A DNA stretch of 64,000 bases. Source: Bacillus yapensis (lineage in GTDB: Bacteria > Bacillota > Bacilli > Bacillales > Cytobacillaceae). Location of the stretch: assembly GCF_005280205.1 (NCBI RefSeq), contig NZ_SUND01000003.1, positions 291,436 through 355,435 of the forward strand. The letters are read 5' to 3'. Below are positions 7,122 to 15,565 of the stretch, one piece after another; position 1 is the first letter of the stretch, and the number at the start of each line of letters is the position of its first letter. The translations under genes and the position numbers were made by a program. The notes under the pieces are model-generated. The model ran no database searches. It saw only the letters and a program-made list of their open reading frames with translations, and was not told where the DNA came from.

Positions 7122-7712
7122 TTAATTCAAAATAACTAAATCGGCTTGTTTCTTTGGTAAAACGGTTTCCATGTAAAAATCTTCTGCCTTCCAGTACCTC
7201 TTTTCAAACTTATCAATGTTAATCTGTGTTTCAACACTTTCACGTTTAAATCTTTCTTCCCTTGGACAATCCAGAAAAATCATAAAATCGAAATAACTTC
7301 TCCATTCTTTCCTTTGTAGAAACACTCCTTCAATTATAATTAGGCAGGTATCAGGTATTTTGACTAATTTTGTTTCTTGTGTATCCGAAATGTATTGATA
7401 AGTTGGTAAATGTAGTTCCTTGGATTTCTTTAGTTCTGCAAAGAAATTTTTTTTCAACCATCCTACATCCCACTGCAAATTGTAATACTCATACCACTCT
7501 TCATAATTAGTATTGTAACGCTTTTTTCTCTCTACAATGTAATCTTCTATATGAAAAATACAAACGGAAGTTTTTTCTTGGAAATATTGCTCAATTTTTC
7601 TTACAAATGTCGTTTTACCGGACCGACTCAATCCGTCAATTCCAATAACAATTTTTTGACCATACTCAACTTCTGGAAGTTCCTTAATTAATGTCAAATT
7701 TGTATCTTTCAA
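7122..7712 (-). CDS. Uridine kinase-like P-loop nucleoside kinase
   Basis: The 196-residue protein has a Walker A loop GIDGLSRSGKTT near residues 24-35, a strand ending IIIEGVFL as in uridine kinases, and a lid-like arginine-rich segment FLDCPREERFKRES. It probably phosphorylates a nucleoside or similar small molecule in the cytosol. Three in-frame starts exist (GTG 7724, ATG 7718, TTG 7712); TTG is favoured because GGTGGAG lies six bases before it. It stands alone, with terminator-repeat copy G directly behind it. Confidence 0.75.
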   Translation of the reverse strand: MKDTNLTLIKELPEVEYGQKIVIGIDGLSRSGKTTFVRKIEQYFQEKTSVCIFHIEDYIVERKKRYNTNYEEWYEYYNLQWDVGWLKKNFFAELKKSKELHLPTYQYISDTQETKLVKIPDTCLIIIEGVFLQRKEWRSYFDFMIFLDCPREERFKRESVETQINIDKFEKRYWKAEDFYMETVLPKKQADLVILN

Positions 7713-7946
7713 GTACATCTCCACCTTGAACTCTTATTTCACAAACCTGATCCGTCTTTTGCCATATGTTTTGCTTAATCCAACATAAATTATCTCCTTT
7801 GTTCTGATTGAAAGTAGAGTAAATTCGCTATAAGGGGTAGCGTCAGGAAAAGCAGTTTTACAACGTTTATGAAGTTTCAATATTAAAAAACCTAATTTTT
7901 CAGCATAAAATGAAGAAATTAGGTTTATTCACTAATAGAAAAAGAC

Positions 7947-8456
7947 TTATAAATATTTATCATTAATCACTTTCATATGGTGTAACTCATGCCCGGCAAT
8001 GCCATATGCAATGGTACCCACCGAAACTGGGCTGTTCATTACAGTTCCATTACGAACCCACGCTACATCATCAATGGTTGAAATAAGGCTTAACGTATTG
8101 GAGCGTACCGTGTCAAAACCAGCTAGTAACTGCTCCCATGATAATTTGTTGAAGTTTGCCGCAGAAACGTATTGATCCTGTTCCATTGCTGGGAGTGGTG
8201 CACTTTCATTTCGTGCAATGGCAAGCATTCGATACGACATCACTCGTTCCGAGTCGGTCAAATGCCCAATCACTTCTTTTAAAGTCCATTTACCTGGTGC
8301 GTAAGCCTTCCTTGCTAAATCCTCTGATACGCTGCTTAAGAGGGTAATGGTCTTAGTTCGTTGCTTACTAAGAATTTCTTCAATATCTCCATCTGGCACA
8401 AGACTAACAAACCTAGCATTCTCTGGATTTTCAATAAATAATGGTCGTGGACGCAC
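7947..8456 (-). CDS. DinB-family (DfsB/YfiT-like) metalloprotein
   Basis: The 169-residue protein fits the DinB four-helix bundle. Metal-binding His candidates are in VIGHLTDSERVMSYR in the first half and GHELHHMKVI at the end, and WTLKEVIGHL is the usual family signature. A GTG at 8456 is chosen as start because AGGAGGA lies five bases upstream. A longer reading from 8483 would place that ribosome site inside the gene. Members are often thiol-dependent transferases (bacillithiol S-transferases) or of unknown function. It is a single-gene unit. Confidence 0.82.
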   Translation of the reverse strand: MRPRPLFIENPENARFVSLVPDGDIEEILSKQRTKTITLLSSVSEDLARKAYAPGKWTLKEVIGHLTDSERVMSYRMLAIARNESAPLPAMEQDQYVSAANFNKLSWEQLLAGFDTVRSNTLSLISTIDDVAWVRNGTVMNSPVSVGTIAYGIAGHELHHMKVINDKYL

Positions 8457-8900
8457 AAGAATCCTCCTCATCGGAATAGTCAATTATGGTTCTAGGCTAA
8501 TATTCGACTGTCAAGAAAATATTTCCTTTATTTTTGATATTTAGTTTCTTTACCGTAAAATAATTTCAAATTAAACAGCTTTATTATTCTGTACAACTGA
8601 TTTATGCTGTTAACATACCTTAATTATTACTATTAATTAATCGCACATACATAGACTGTATTTCCTATTGCTCCTCAATTAACTTTTATTATTAAATTCT
8701 TAAATCGAGAACGGAATTCCTCTAAAAACAACAAAAAACACCTAAAACTATATAGTTCTAGATGTTTTGTATGTAGTAACCTCACTTACTCAGTGATACA
8801 GTTCGCCATAAATAGTTTGTTAAAGCACACAACAGAATAGATTGTTGTTTGGAGGTATTCTTAAAGATATCTAGTGAATACATTTCCCTTAGATTTTTAA
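8457..8900. other. Gene-free stretch between the DinB gene and the histidine kinase
   Basis: I see no coding frame with family features here. The only clear element is a hairpin at about 8733-8772 (AAAACA arm, AACTATATAGTT tip) with a T-run in the leftward direction. It probably terminates the two-component operon. Confidence 0.6.
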
Positions 8901-9959
8901 TTATATTGGTATCCAACCTTTTAAAAATGCACCACCCTCTGGGTGATTCCCTACTACTAATTCTCCACCATGTTGTCTAATAATTCGTTGTGATATCGTT
9001 AACCCTAATCCGGCTCCTCCAGTTGAGCGATTTCTCGATGCTTCCCCTCGATAAAGTGGTTCAAATACTCTTTGAAGCTCCTCAGCAAAGAATCCCTCCC
9101 CAGTGTCTTGTATCGTAAAGATCACACTGGTTTCATCTCTATAGCAATCAATGAAAATTTTACCACTCGTAGGTGTATGTCTGACCGCATTATCTATTAA
9201 GTTATTCATGGCTCTTTCTAATAAGTCTGAATCACCATTGATGTTGCAATCACTTGTCAAGTTATCTGCAATGATAGTGATATCCTTTTTCTCAGCTTGA
9301 TGGCTTAGGCTTTCAATCGAGTTCTTGAGAACATGGCTCAGGTCAATTATATTTTCACTTAGTATCATTTCTTGATACTCTGTCTTCGCAAACGTGAAAA
9401 GCTCCTCTACAAGTCGGTCCAACTGCGCTGACTTCTCCTTACAAACTGCCAAATACTTTGCTCTCTTTTCAGGTGAATCAGCAATACCTTGCTCTAATCC
9501 TTCTAAATAACCCCGTAAGGCAAATAACGGTGTGCGTATATCATGCGCAACAGCAGCAATCACAAACCTCCGTTCATCTTCCAATTCAACCTGTTTCTGA
9601 AAGGATTTCTTTAGACTATCAACCATAAGAATAAATCCATCATGGACTTCAGCAATTTCTGAAATCTTTGAAGATGGTATTTGGATATCCAAATCTCCTT
9701 CTGCAATCTGCCGGGCACACAGGCTCATTTTCTCTAGCGGAATGAGTATATATCTTCGCATTGCATAAGCCACTATCAAAAAGGCCATAAATAGACCTGT
9801 AATTCCCGCAACTATTTGAGTCATTTTTGAATTGGTCGGGATTCCGAGATTAAATGACTTTGTTTCAAAAAAATGCCCACCTACGTAAAATATCCAAGGG
9901 AAAATAAGGATGACAAATAAACTAAGAATGGTGAATTTACGAATGCGAATGGTTTTCAT
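8901..9959 (-). CDS. Sensor histidine kinase
   Basis: The 352-residue protein has two membrane helices (about 9-27 and 47-68) around a very short extracellular loop of some 20 residues, a HAMP linker (to about 118), a HisKA H-box AHDIRTPLFALRGYLEG with His near 139, an N-box (NNLIDNAVRHTP) and G-boxes (DTGEGF, GGAGLGLTIS). The tiny loop suggests sensing within the membrane or through another membrane protein, as in intramembrane-sensing kinases. It overlaps the upstream response-regulator gene by 23 bp, so expression is coupled. Confidence 0.92.
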   Translation of the reverse strand: MKTIRIRKFTILSLFVILIFPWIFYVGGHFFETKSFNLGIPTNSKMTQIVAGITGLFMAFLIVAYAMRRYILIPLEKMSLCARQIAEGDLDIQIPSSKISEIAEVHDGFILMVDSLKKSFQKQVELEDERRFVIAAVAHDIRTPLFALRGYLEGLEQGIADSPEKRAKYLAVCKEKSAQLDRLVEELFTFAKTEYQEMILSENIIDLSHVLKNSIESLSHQAEKKDITIIADNLTSDCNINGDSDLLERAMNNLIDNAVRHTPTSGKIFIDCYRDETSVIFTIQDTGEGFFAEELQRVFEPLYRGEASRNRSTGGAGLGLTISQRIIRQHGGELVVGNHPEGGAFLKGWIPI

Positions 9960-10644
9960 TTTCTTCTCCTTTAAAACGATAGCCTATCCCCCATACGTTC
10001 ACTATAAATTGTGGATTATTCGGATCCGCCTCAATTTTCTCGCGAAGCCGGCTTAGATGGACTCGAATAGTATGTTTATCACCAATTCCTTCCCAAAACT
10101 TTTCTAGTAATTGTTCATATGTAAAAACGTATTTAGGATGTTCGGCAAACAATTGCAGCAAATCATACTCTTTCGGTGTCAGTGAGATGGGCTTCCCTTT
10201 TATAAATACTTCTCTCGTAGACAAATTCAACGACATACGCCCATAGTCCAAGACCTTCCTTGGTTTTTGTTTAGAACTTGAACGCCTTAATACAGCTTTC
10301 ACTCTTGCAACAATCTCACCCGGCGAAGCGGTTTTGACTATATAATCATCTCCTCCAAGTGCTAGTCCGCGAATCTTATCTACATCATCACTCAGCGCAC
10401 TCAAAAAAAGGACAGGGATATTGCTTTCCATACGAATCTGCCTACATAATTCAAATCCGTTTTGTCCCGGCATCATTATATCCAAAATAATGCACTCTAT
10501 TGTACATTGTTTCAAGATGACAAGTGCCTGAGCAGTGTCATAAGCAGTTTCCACATAAAAACCTTCATTTTCTAAGAAATCTCTCAATAGTTCTACAATA
10601 CTTTTATCATCATCAACAACTAGAATCGTCTGTCCTTCGTTCAC
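9937..10644 (-). CDS. OmpR-family response regulator
   Basis: The 235-residue protein has a receiver domain with acidic DDD at 11-13, the phospho-acceptor Asp near 55 (CIILDIMMPG) and the conserved Lys in YIVKTAS. The usual Pro after that Lys is Thr. A C-terminal OmpR winged helix follows (LTPKEYDLLQLF ... HTIRVHLSRLREKIE). The start is a GTG behind GGAAAGGTGG. It is the first gene of the leftward two-component operon and faces a rightward operon across a 220-bp gap with matched direct repeats. Confidence 0.93.
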   Translation of the reverse strand: MNEGQTILVVDDDKSIVELLRDFLENEGFYVETAYDTAQALVILKQCTIECIILDIMMPGQNGFELCRQIRMESNIPVLFLSALSDDVDKIRGLALGGDDYIVKTASPGEIVARVKAVLRRSSSKQKPRKVLDYGRMSLNLSTREVFIKGKPISLTPKEYDLLQLFAEHPKYVFTYEQLLEKFWEGIGDKHTIRVHLSRLREKIEADPNNPQFIVNVWGIGYRFKGEENENHSHS

Positions 10645-10747
10645 GAAAATTCCACCTTTCCTCAGATGACACAACCCTAATACCAACCTAACAACATATA
10701 AAATTCAGTTTATCATTTTTCTAATGAAAAATTAGTTTTATGACGAA

Positions 10748-10766
10748 TTGTGATTATTTTGTGATT
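10748..10766 (+). promoter_or_regulatory. Direct repeat TTGTGATT with 11-bp period, likely response-regulator site
   Basis: TTGTGATT occurs at 10748-10755 and again at 10759-10766, exactly 11 bp apart. This is the spacing at which OmpR/PhoB-family dimers bind on one face of the helix. A TATACC -10-like box follows on the right. It lies between the two-component operon and the rightward 10.9-13.2 kb operon, so it may control either. Confidence 0.55.
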
Positions 10767-10865
10767 GTTTTATACCCTCTTTTGAGATATTCAAAGATTA
10801 CTCTTTTAATGTGAAACGATCATGTTTTACTACACACTTTTACTACTTTAAAGGAGGACTTACAA

Positions 10866-11044
10866 ATGGGGGTATTGAAGTTCAAACTTTCATATTCTCT
10901 CCATTTGGCGCTTTGTTTTGCCGTACATTATTCTGTATTGTAGCGGTCCGCATATTCGCAATACGCTCTCGATATATGCAAACTAGGCAAATGGACCTTC
11001 TTAAAGACCTAGTAACCAACGGGGGACTGAGCGAGGTGGAATAA
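10866..11044 (+). pseudogene. Small membrane protein with SHOCT-like tail, frameshifted near its start
   Basis: AAAGGAGGACTTACAA leads into an ATG at 10866, but that frame stops after 25 codons. The next frame gives IEVQTFIFSPFGALF, a membrane helix, then MDLLKDLVTNGGLSE, which resembles the short SHOCT motif at the end of small membrane proteins. Adding one G to the G5 run at 10868-10872 joins ATG and this frame into a protein of about 59 residues. It is therefore either a recent frameshift or a base-calling slip. It is the first gene of the operon with the DJ-1/PfpI gene. Confidence 0.5.
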
Positions 11045-11108
11045 GTAAAACCTGGAAAATCTTCTTACAAAATAAGACTTCACATCATTCTAAATGGAGG
11101 GAATATAT

Positions 11109-12113
11109 ATGCATATTCAAATTGTGTTATTTGATGGATTTGATCTATTAGACGCTATCGCACCTTATGAAGTGTTTACTGCCGCCGGTATGTACTCAAA
11201 TGAAAATATCACTGTTGAACTCGTTTCTGCCGAAGGTGAAAGAATGGTGACAAGCGGAGTTAACCGTTTACAAATCCAAGCAAGTAGTAAACTTGACTTA
11301 ACCCGTAAAGGAATTATTCTTGTTCCGGGTGCATCCGGTTCTGTTCATGATAATGGCTCTGAATCAATACCGATGAAATTACAACAAGCAACAGAAACAA
11401 ACTTGAGTGATTTACTCAAAGAGGCCATTAAGAAACCAGATATATTACTTTCCACAGTTTGTGGTGGTTCTCTCATTTTAGCAATGAGTGGATTGCTAGA
11501 AAATCGGCATGCTGTTACCCACCAAATGGGAATGGGGCTTTTGAGTGCTACTAACGCTATTCCAGTTAATGCCCGAATTGTAGATGATGGGAATATTGTT
11601 ACTGGTGGTGGCGTTACTTCGGGGCTCGATGTTGCCCTTTATCTAGTTGAGCGAGAATTGGGTCCTCGTATAGCACACGCAGTAGAGCAACTGTTTGAGT
11701 ATGAACGCAGGGGGACAGTGTGGAGAGCAGAAGGGCATGTACCAAGAGAAAGCCAACAAGAAAAGATAATTGAACCGACAAGTGCTAATGCCTTAATCAA
11801 ACCTAATATGAATTTTGACTATCAAGGAAAATGGGATACTACTATTTCCACTCCTATAGGAAAACTCCCCGTTTTATTAGATTTTAATAAAATAGATGGA
11901 CAGATAATAGGGACTGCAAAGCAAGGAAAAGATCTTGTCACTTTAAACAATCTAATAGTAGAAGGGAATCAATTAAAGTGGTCCATGAAAGTTTCTAAAC
12001 CCATGAGCCTTAAGTTAAATTTTATCGTTTCTGTAGATGGAGACAATATGATCGGTGAAGCAAAAGCCGGTATGCTTCCAGCTTCAAAGTTAGTTGGACA
12101 TCGAATTTTGTAA
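11109..12113 (+). CDS. DJ-1/PfpI-family protein with an extra C-terminal beta domain
   Basis: Residues 1-195 are a DJ-1/PfpI domain of the isonitrile-hydratase/GlxA type: IVLFDGFDLLDAIAPYEVF at the start and the nucleophile elbow STVCGGSLILA with Cys near 118. No AraC helix-turn-helix follows. Residues 230-334 (GKWDTTISTPIGKLPVLLDF to MLPASKLVGHRIL) form a predicted all-beta segment resembling lipid- or ligand-binding barrels. The ATG at 11109 follows TGGAGGG. It shares an operon with two multi-helix membrane proteins and faces a two-component system. It may modify a small molecule, but its substrate is unknown. Confidence 0.8.
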   Translation: MHIQIVLFDGFDLLDAIAPYEVFTAAGMYSNENITVELVSAEGERMVTSGVNRLQIQASSKLDLTRKGIILVPGASGSVHDNGSESIPMKLQQATETNLSDLLKEAIKKPDILLSTVCGGSLILAMSGLLENRHAVTHQMGMGLLSATNAIPVNARIVDDGNIVTGGGVTSGLDVALYLVERELGPRIAHAVEQLFEYERRGTVWRAEGHVPRESQQEKIIEPTSANALIKPNMNFDYQGKWDTTISTPIGKLPVLLDFNKIDGQIIGTAKQGKDLVTLNNLIVEGNQLKWSMKVSKPMSLKLNFIVSVDGDNMIGEAKAGMLPASKLVGHRIL

Positions 12114-12128
12114 AATGGAGTGTTATGA

Positions 12129-12563
12129 ATGTATTCATTTATTTTATTTGTTCATGTAGTTAGTGCTATGTTTTTAGGTTGTTTTCTTGCATTCCCTTTA
12201 ATAATTCATACATTCATTTCTCGAACAAGTAATGAATTAATAACTAGCCTAAAAACAGTTTTAGCCTTCACACAAGCAGGACATTATGCATTGGTTCTTG
12301 TTATGGTTTCTGGAGGTTGGATGGTCATTGGGTATGCATTGTACTCTTCCCTTTTCTGGGCAATAGGATCAATCCTGACTCTAATCCTTATCGGTGGCCT
12401 AATAGGAATGGTGCATAAGAATATAAAACAGATTATTTTTGCAGAGGATTCTAAGAAGACATTATTAGAAAATAAGTTGAAGTTAACATGGTATGGTTGG
12501 CTTATCTTCTTTTCTATATTAATTGCTGTCTTTCTTATGACCAATCGTAGTTTATTTTCCTAA
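12129..12563 (+). CDS. Four-helix membrane protein (DUF2269-like)
   Basis: The 144-residue protein has four membrane helices at about 2-26, 47-70, 74-97 and 121-139. The opening YSFILFVHVVSAMFLG resembles DUF2269 and CopD-like membrane proteins, in which an early His may bind heme or metal. It starts 15 bp after the DJ-1 gene (TGGAGTG upstream) and is followed by another membrane gene, so the three are one transcript. Function is unknown. Confidence 0.65.
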   Translation: MYSFILFVHVVSAMFLGCFLAFPLIIHTFISRTSNELITSLKTVLAFTQAGHYALVLVMVSGGWMVIGYALYSSLFWAIGSILTLILIGGLIGMVHKNIKQIIFAEDSKKTLLENKLKLTWYGWLIFFSILIAVFLMTNRSLFS

Positions 12564-12587
12564 GTATTATTGGAGGATTTCATTCAA

Positions 12588-13202
12588 ATGAAACAAAAAG
12601 CGGGTATAATAATTTTCATTATTTCAGTGATGTGGGTGCTTCATACTTTTTCAAAGAATTTTATGGTAGATCCTCAATTCGAGAAATTTATTTCTAGAAA
12701 GGATCTAACGCTAACTGATCACAACTTATGGATATCCATGATTCGTATTCATATCTTACTTGCTATTATTTCTCTTATTACTGGACCTTTAGGAGTTATA
12801 AAAGCAATTCGCGATAAATCAAGAAACTTTCACCGTTGGAATGGTAGATTATATGTACTTGCCATTATTTTGAATTTCATACCTGGGGTCTATGTCTCTT
12901 TCTTTGCTACTGGAGGACTCCCAAGCATAATCGGGTTTCTTATTTTAAATACATTATGGCTTATAACCACAATTCTCGGATTTTTGTATATCAAAAGACA
13001 AAATGTTATGTTACATAGTCAATGGATCACTCGAAGTTTCTTCCTCTCCTTTGCAAATATTACCATTTATGTAATTGTAGCCATTTCACATAACTTACTG
13101 AATTTTTCTTATGGAAATTCCTACACAATAGCAGTTTGGTTAAGTTGGTCTTTTAATCTACTTGTGTCAGAATTAATCATTAGAAAGAAAATATTCTATT
13201 AA
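12588..13202 (+). CDS. DUF2306-family membrane protein
   Basis: The 204-residue protein has about six helices. His residues at HTFSKNF, IRIHILLAIIS, NFHRWNGRLY and LHSQWITRSF match the DUF2306 pattern, in which His pairs suggest heme b or quinone binding. The ATG at 12588 follows TGGAGG. It ends the operon; a strong terminator follows. Together with the preceding DUF2269-like protein it could form a small membrane redox unit, but that is inference. Confidence 0.72.
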   Translation: MKQKAGIIIFIISVMWVLHTFSKNFMVDPQFEKFISRKDLTLTDHNLWISMIRIHILLAIISLITGPLGVIKAIRDKSRNFHRWNGRLYVLAIILNFIPGVYVSFFATGGLPSIIGFLILNTLWLITTILGFLYIKRQNVMLHSQWITRSFFLSFANITIYVIVAISHNLLNFSYGNSYTIAVWLSWSFNLLVSELIIRKKIFY

Positions 13203-13236
13203 AAAACCTTTATGTAAAGAGGGATTTATATCGGGT

Positions 13237-13268
13237 AAAAAAGGCTTAACAGAGTAAGCCTTTTTTAT
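13237..13268. terminator. Bidirectional terminator
   Basis: AAAAAAGGCTTA pairs with TAAGCCTTTTTT around a 6-base loop. It serves the rightward DJ-1 operon and the leftward small gene to its right. Confidence 0.85.
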
Positions 13269-13305
13269 CTAATGTTACCTCTTTATGCTAAATCACAGTT
13301 CCAGC

Positions 13306-13509
13306 TCACAGTCCAAAAAATTGACTTCTAAAAAACACGTCACCTAAAATCCAATATATAAGCATTACGATTATGAATCCCCCAATAAGTAAACAAATCC
13401 AAGATATATGCTTATTTTCTTTATCTATTAAAGGGAACAGTACGATTAACAAGCCCCCAATACCTAACGCTATAAGTGCTGTAAGTTTCGTTAAGAGAAC
13501 TTCCCACAT
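13306..13509 (-). CDS. Small two-helix membrane protein
   Basis: The 67-residue protein has helices at about 8-28 and 36-56 separated by the charged loop DKENKHIS. A strong AGGGGGGAAAGG site precedes the ATG. It is a single-gene unit ending at the shared terminator. I do not recognise it. Confidence 0.6.
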   Translation of the reverse strand: MWEVLLTKLTALIALGIGGLLIVLFPLIDKENKHISWICLLIGGFIIVMLIYWILGDVFFRSQFFGL

Positions 13510-13556
13510 TTCCTTTCCCCCCTAATATTTATGTTAAAAACTAAATCCAGTGCGGA

Positions 13557-13640
13557 CTAATCACTTACTTTGTTCAATAACTTCCACAAAAAAAAGCATT
13601 AATCCTTCTTTAGTTAATGTACCATTATTTTTAAGTGCAA
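13557..13640 (-). repeat. Terminator-repeat family, copy H
   Basis: It begins 4 bp beyond the VOC gene stop. The hairpin at 13596-13620 has arms ACATTAACt and GATTAATGC, and CTTTTTTTTGTGGAAG follows in the leftward direction. The outer modules are partly eroded. Confidence 0.75.
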
Positions 13641-13644
13641 AATT

Positions 13645-14022
13645 TCATTTAGAAGTTACTCTAATAAAATACCCATCTGGGTCTGCAATCTTAAATCCTC
13701 TCATGTCCCAATGGTATTTTTCCAAATCTACTTCAATCGGATAATTATATGTAAGACATCTTTCATAAACCTTTTCTAATTCATCTACAACAATAATGAA
13801 CTCAAATCCATTTCCTTTAACAACGCTTTTGGCTTTGTCCTTAAAAAAGTGATTGTCATCTAAGACGGTATCTGACGTAATCAGAAGAGAAAAACAATCA
13901 TAATTAAAACGTGCAGAACGTTCATTTCTACCATATAGTTCTAATCCAATAATGTTCTGATAGAATCTAATCGATGCTTCTATATCTTTGACATATAATT
14001 CTACACGAAAAAGTACACTCAC
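13645..14022 (-). CDS. VOC-family (glyoxalase/bleomycin resistance-like) protein
   Basis: The 125-residue protein is a single vicinal-oxygen-chelate domain: LFRVELYVKDIEASIRFYQNIIGLELYG as the first beta-alpha-beta unit and IADPDGYFIRVTSK as the closing strand. A usual first metal His is replaced by Glu/Arg in FRVELYV, and the final metal Glu is replaced within YFIRV. It may thus bind a ligand without metal, as bleomycin-binding proteins do. The start is GTG after GAGGAG. It is a single-gene unit. Confidence 0.8.
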   Translation of the reverse strand: MSVLFRVELYVKDIEASIRFYQNIIGLELYGRNERSARFNYDCFSLLITSDTVLDDNHFFKDKAKSVVKGNGFEFIIVVDELEKVYERCLTYNYPIEVDLEKYHWDMRGFKIADPDGYFIRVTSK

Positions 14023-14104
14023 TTACTCCTCATTCCCTTCATTTTTTACTACCTACTATTACAAACTTCCCTTTGTTGCCTAAGAAGAGAGGGGTAAACT
14101 TCTT

Positions 14105-14190
14105 TAATTAAACTGCCTCGTTAGTTTAATAATTCCATAAAAAAGAGCGCAATCCCTTCATAGATTATCGCTACCCTTTAGTGAATCAAT
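14105..14190 (-). repeat. Terminator-repeat family, copy I
   Basis: It lies 12 bp beyond the stop of the orphan gene. The hairpin at 14147-14171 has arms GCGATAATCT and GATTGCGC, with some mismatch. The leftward tail is CTCTTTTTTATGGAATTATT, and AACTAACGAGGCAGTTTAA ends it. Confidence 0.8.
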
Positions 14191-14201
14191 AAAACTATGA
14201 A

Positions 14202-14618
14202 TCATAACAAATCATCATAATCACATGTAAAGTGTTTTTTCATATATTTGTCATTCATCATATCATTTACTATTTTTTCGTACACTAGGAAAATATCATC
14301 ACGTCTTTCTTTTTTTGCAGATAAAATTCGAATATAAAAATTTCTTTGTCTTATTCTACCTTTACTTGTACTAGGATATATTTGAATAACATAATATCCC
14401 CAAGGTTTTTGCTGAAAAAATTCAATGAACCAATGTGTGGTATATGGAAAATCAAAAGCGTATCCATCTTTAATAAAATCTAATTTATCATTTTCTCCAA
14501 TAGGAATAACCTTATAATCAATGTATTTCATTGCACCCTTTCGATTATTCATTTGTCTTCTAACATATTTGCTTAGATTGTATTTAGTACCTTGTTTCTT
14601 CCTTAATCTTTTTTTCAT
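14202..14618 (-). CDS. Orphan basic protein of unknown function
   Basis: The 138-residue protein has a very basic start (MKKRLRKKQGTKYNLSKYVRRQMNNRK), a central aromatic beta-rich part (YAFDFPYTTHWFIEFF, PWGYYVIQIYPS) and a charged helical tail ending HFTCDYDDLL. GGGAGGAAAG precedes the ATG. I do not recognise a family. No signal peptide or membrane helix is present. The gene is a single unit closed by terminator-repeat copy I. Confidence 0.5.
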   Translation of the reverse strand: MKKRLRKKQGTKYNLSKYVRRQMNNRKGAMKYIDYKVIPIGENDKLDFIKDGYAFDFPYTTHWFIEFFQQKPWGYYVIQIYPSTSKGRIRQRNFYIRILSAKKERRDDIFLVYEKIVNDMMNDKYMKKHFTCDYDDLL

Positions 14619-14651
14619 CTTTCCTCCCATACTTCACTCATTTTATTCTTG

Positions 14652-14716
14652 ATTCCTCTGTTCCGCTATATTAATAACTTCATAATCCTTTTTGGAATAT
14701 CGCGACCGTTTGCAAA
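14652..14716 (-). repeat. Terminator-repeat family, degenerate copy J
   Basis: It retains CAAACGGTCGCGAT on the gene side, AAGGATTATGAAGTTATTAA in the middle and GCGGAACAGAGG at the far end. The hairpin is weak. It lies between the C39-like peptidase gene and the orphan gene. Confidence 0.55.
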
Positions 14717-14833
14717 AGAAATTTTTATTTCTTCACTAAACAGCATCCTTTACTTTAATTGAAAAATAATAATATTCCATCAATTTTTGGTATTTTCTCT
14801 CCGTTTATACAGATAATTTCTTCGTCATGAATA

Positions 14834-15448
14834 TTAGCTCTGTGTAGTGTCTACAGCTATGTAAGTATTGCTATAAAAAAGCATATGAATTCTCTTTATA
14901 TTCCATAGTTTTTTAAACTCATTAATCGGAACTTTTCGATTATAGCCTTTGTGTTCATCATCACAATTCACCAGACGCCTTAATGATTCTGAAAGATAAA
15001 TATACTCCTTGTCATAGCCTACAACAGGGACAAAATGCAAATTATTACGATCCTTCTGTACTTTAATAAAAACAATTACGGGAGTTCCTTTACTAACCTC
15101 ATACTTTAATGTATTTATATTTCCTTTATAATAGTTTGTTTTAAATCCCTTTTTTCTTAACACCGTACGGATTCCCTTTGGATATACATTACCCGCCTTC
15201 GTTTTACTAGGGAAACGCGTATATAAAGCTTCACCCTCATCCTCCATCCCAAAATGACGCAACAGATACGCTGTTGAAAATGCTGCACATTCAGTATTTT
15301 GTTGAAAATCTATTCGATTGTTATGTTGAATAAGATAGTTAGCTGGATAATCTCTTTTTCGTAAAACAAGCATGGGTAATGTCATTAAATAGGCATTAAT
15401 GATAGTTGAGATAATAATCCATAAAATAACTGTTCTAACTATAAACAT
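14834..15448 (-). CDS. Membrane-anchored C39-like papain-fold cysteine peptidase
   Basis: The 204-residue protein has an N-terminal helix (residues 2-25) as anchor or uncleaved signal, then a papain-like C39_2 domain. The nucleophile is in NTECAAFSTAYLLRHFG and the His is in NLHFVPVVGYD, followed by YIYLSES. These are the hallmark segments of bacteriocin-leader-type peptidases, but no ABC exporter or leader peptide is adjacent. The ATG at 15448 follows GGGGGAAG. It may cleave a surface or secreted peptide. The next gene upstream is another candidate cysteine hydrolase. Confidence 0.75.
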   Translation of the reverse strand: MFIVRTVILWIIISTIINAYLMTLPMLVLRKRDYPANYLIQHNNRIDFQQNTECAAFSTAYLLRHFGMEDEGEALYTRFPSKTKAGNVYPKGIRTVLRKKGFKTNYYKGNINTLKYEVSKGTPVIVFIKVQKDRNNLHFVPVVGYDKEYIYLSESLRRLVNCDDEHKGYNRKVPINEFKKLWNIKRIHMLFYSNTYIAVDTTQS

Positions 15449-15489
15449 ACGACTTCCCCCATTGCTTTGCTTCATAACAATATTCTAAG

Positions 15490-15520
15490 TCCTTCTTTCA
15501 CTATCCTGCTCCGTTTGAAA
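15490..15520 (-). repeat. Partial terminator-repeat with alternative end (second copy)
   Basis: Read leftward it is TTTCAAACGGAGCAGGATAG and then TGAAAGAAGG. The joint is nearly identical to that at 6638-6671. It lies 46 bp beyond the stop of the cysteine hydrolase gene and has no hairpin. Confidence 0.55.
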
Positions 15521-15565
15521 TAAAGGAAACTTCTCTTAATGATTAGTCTTCAATTTCTTATCTCT

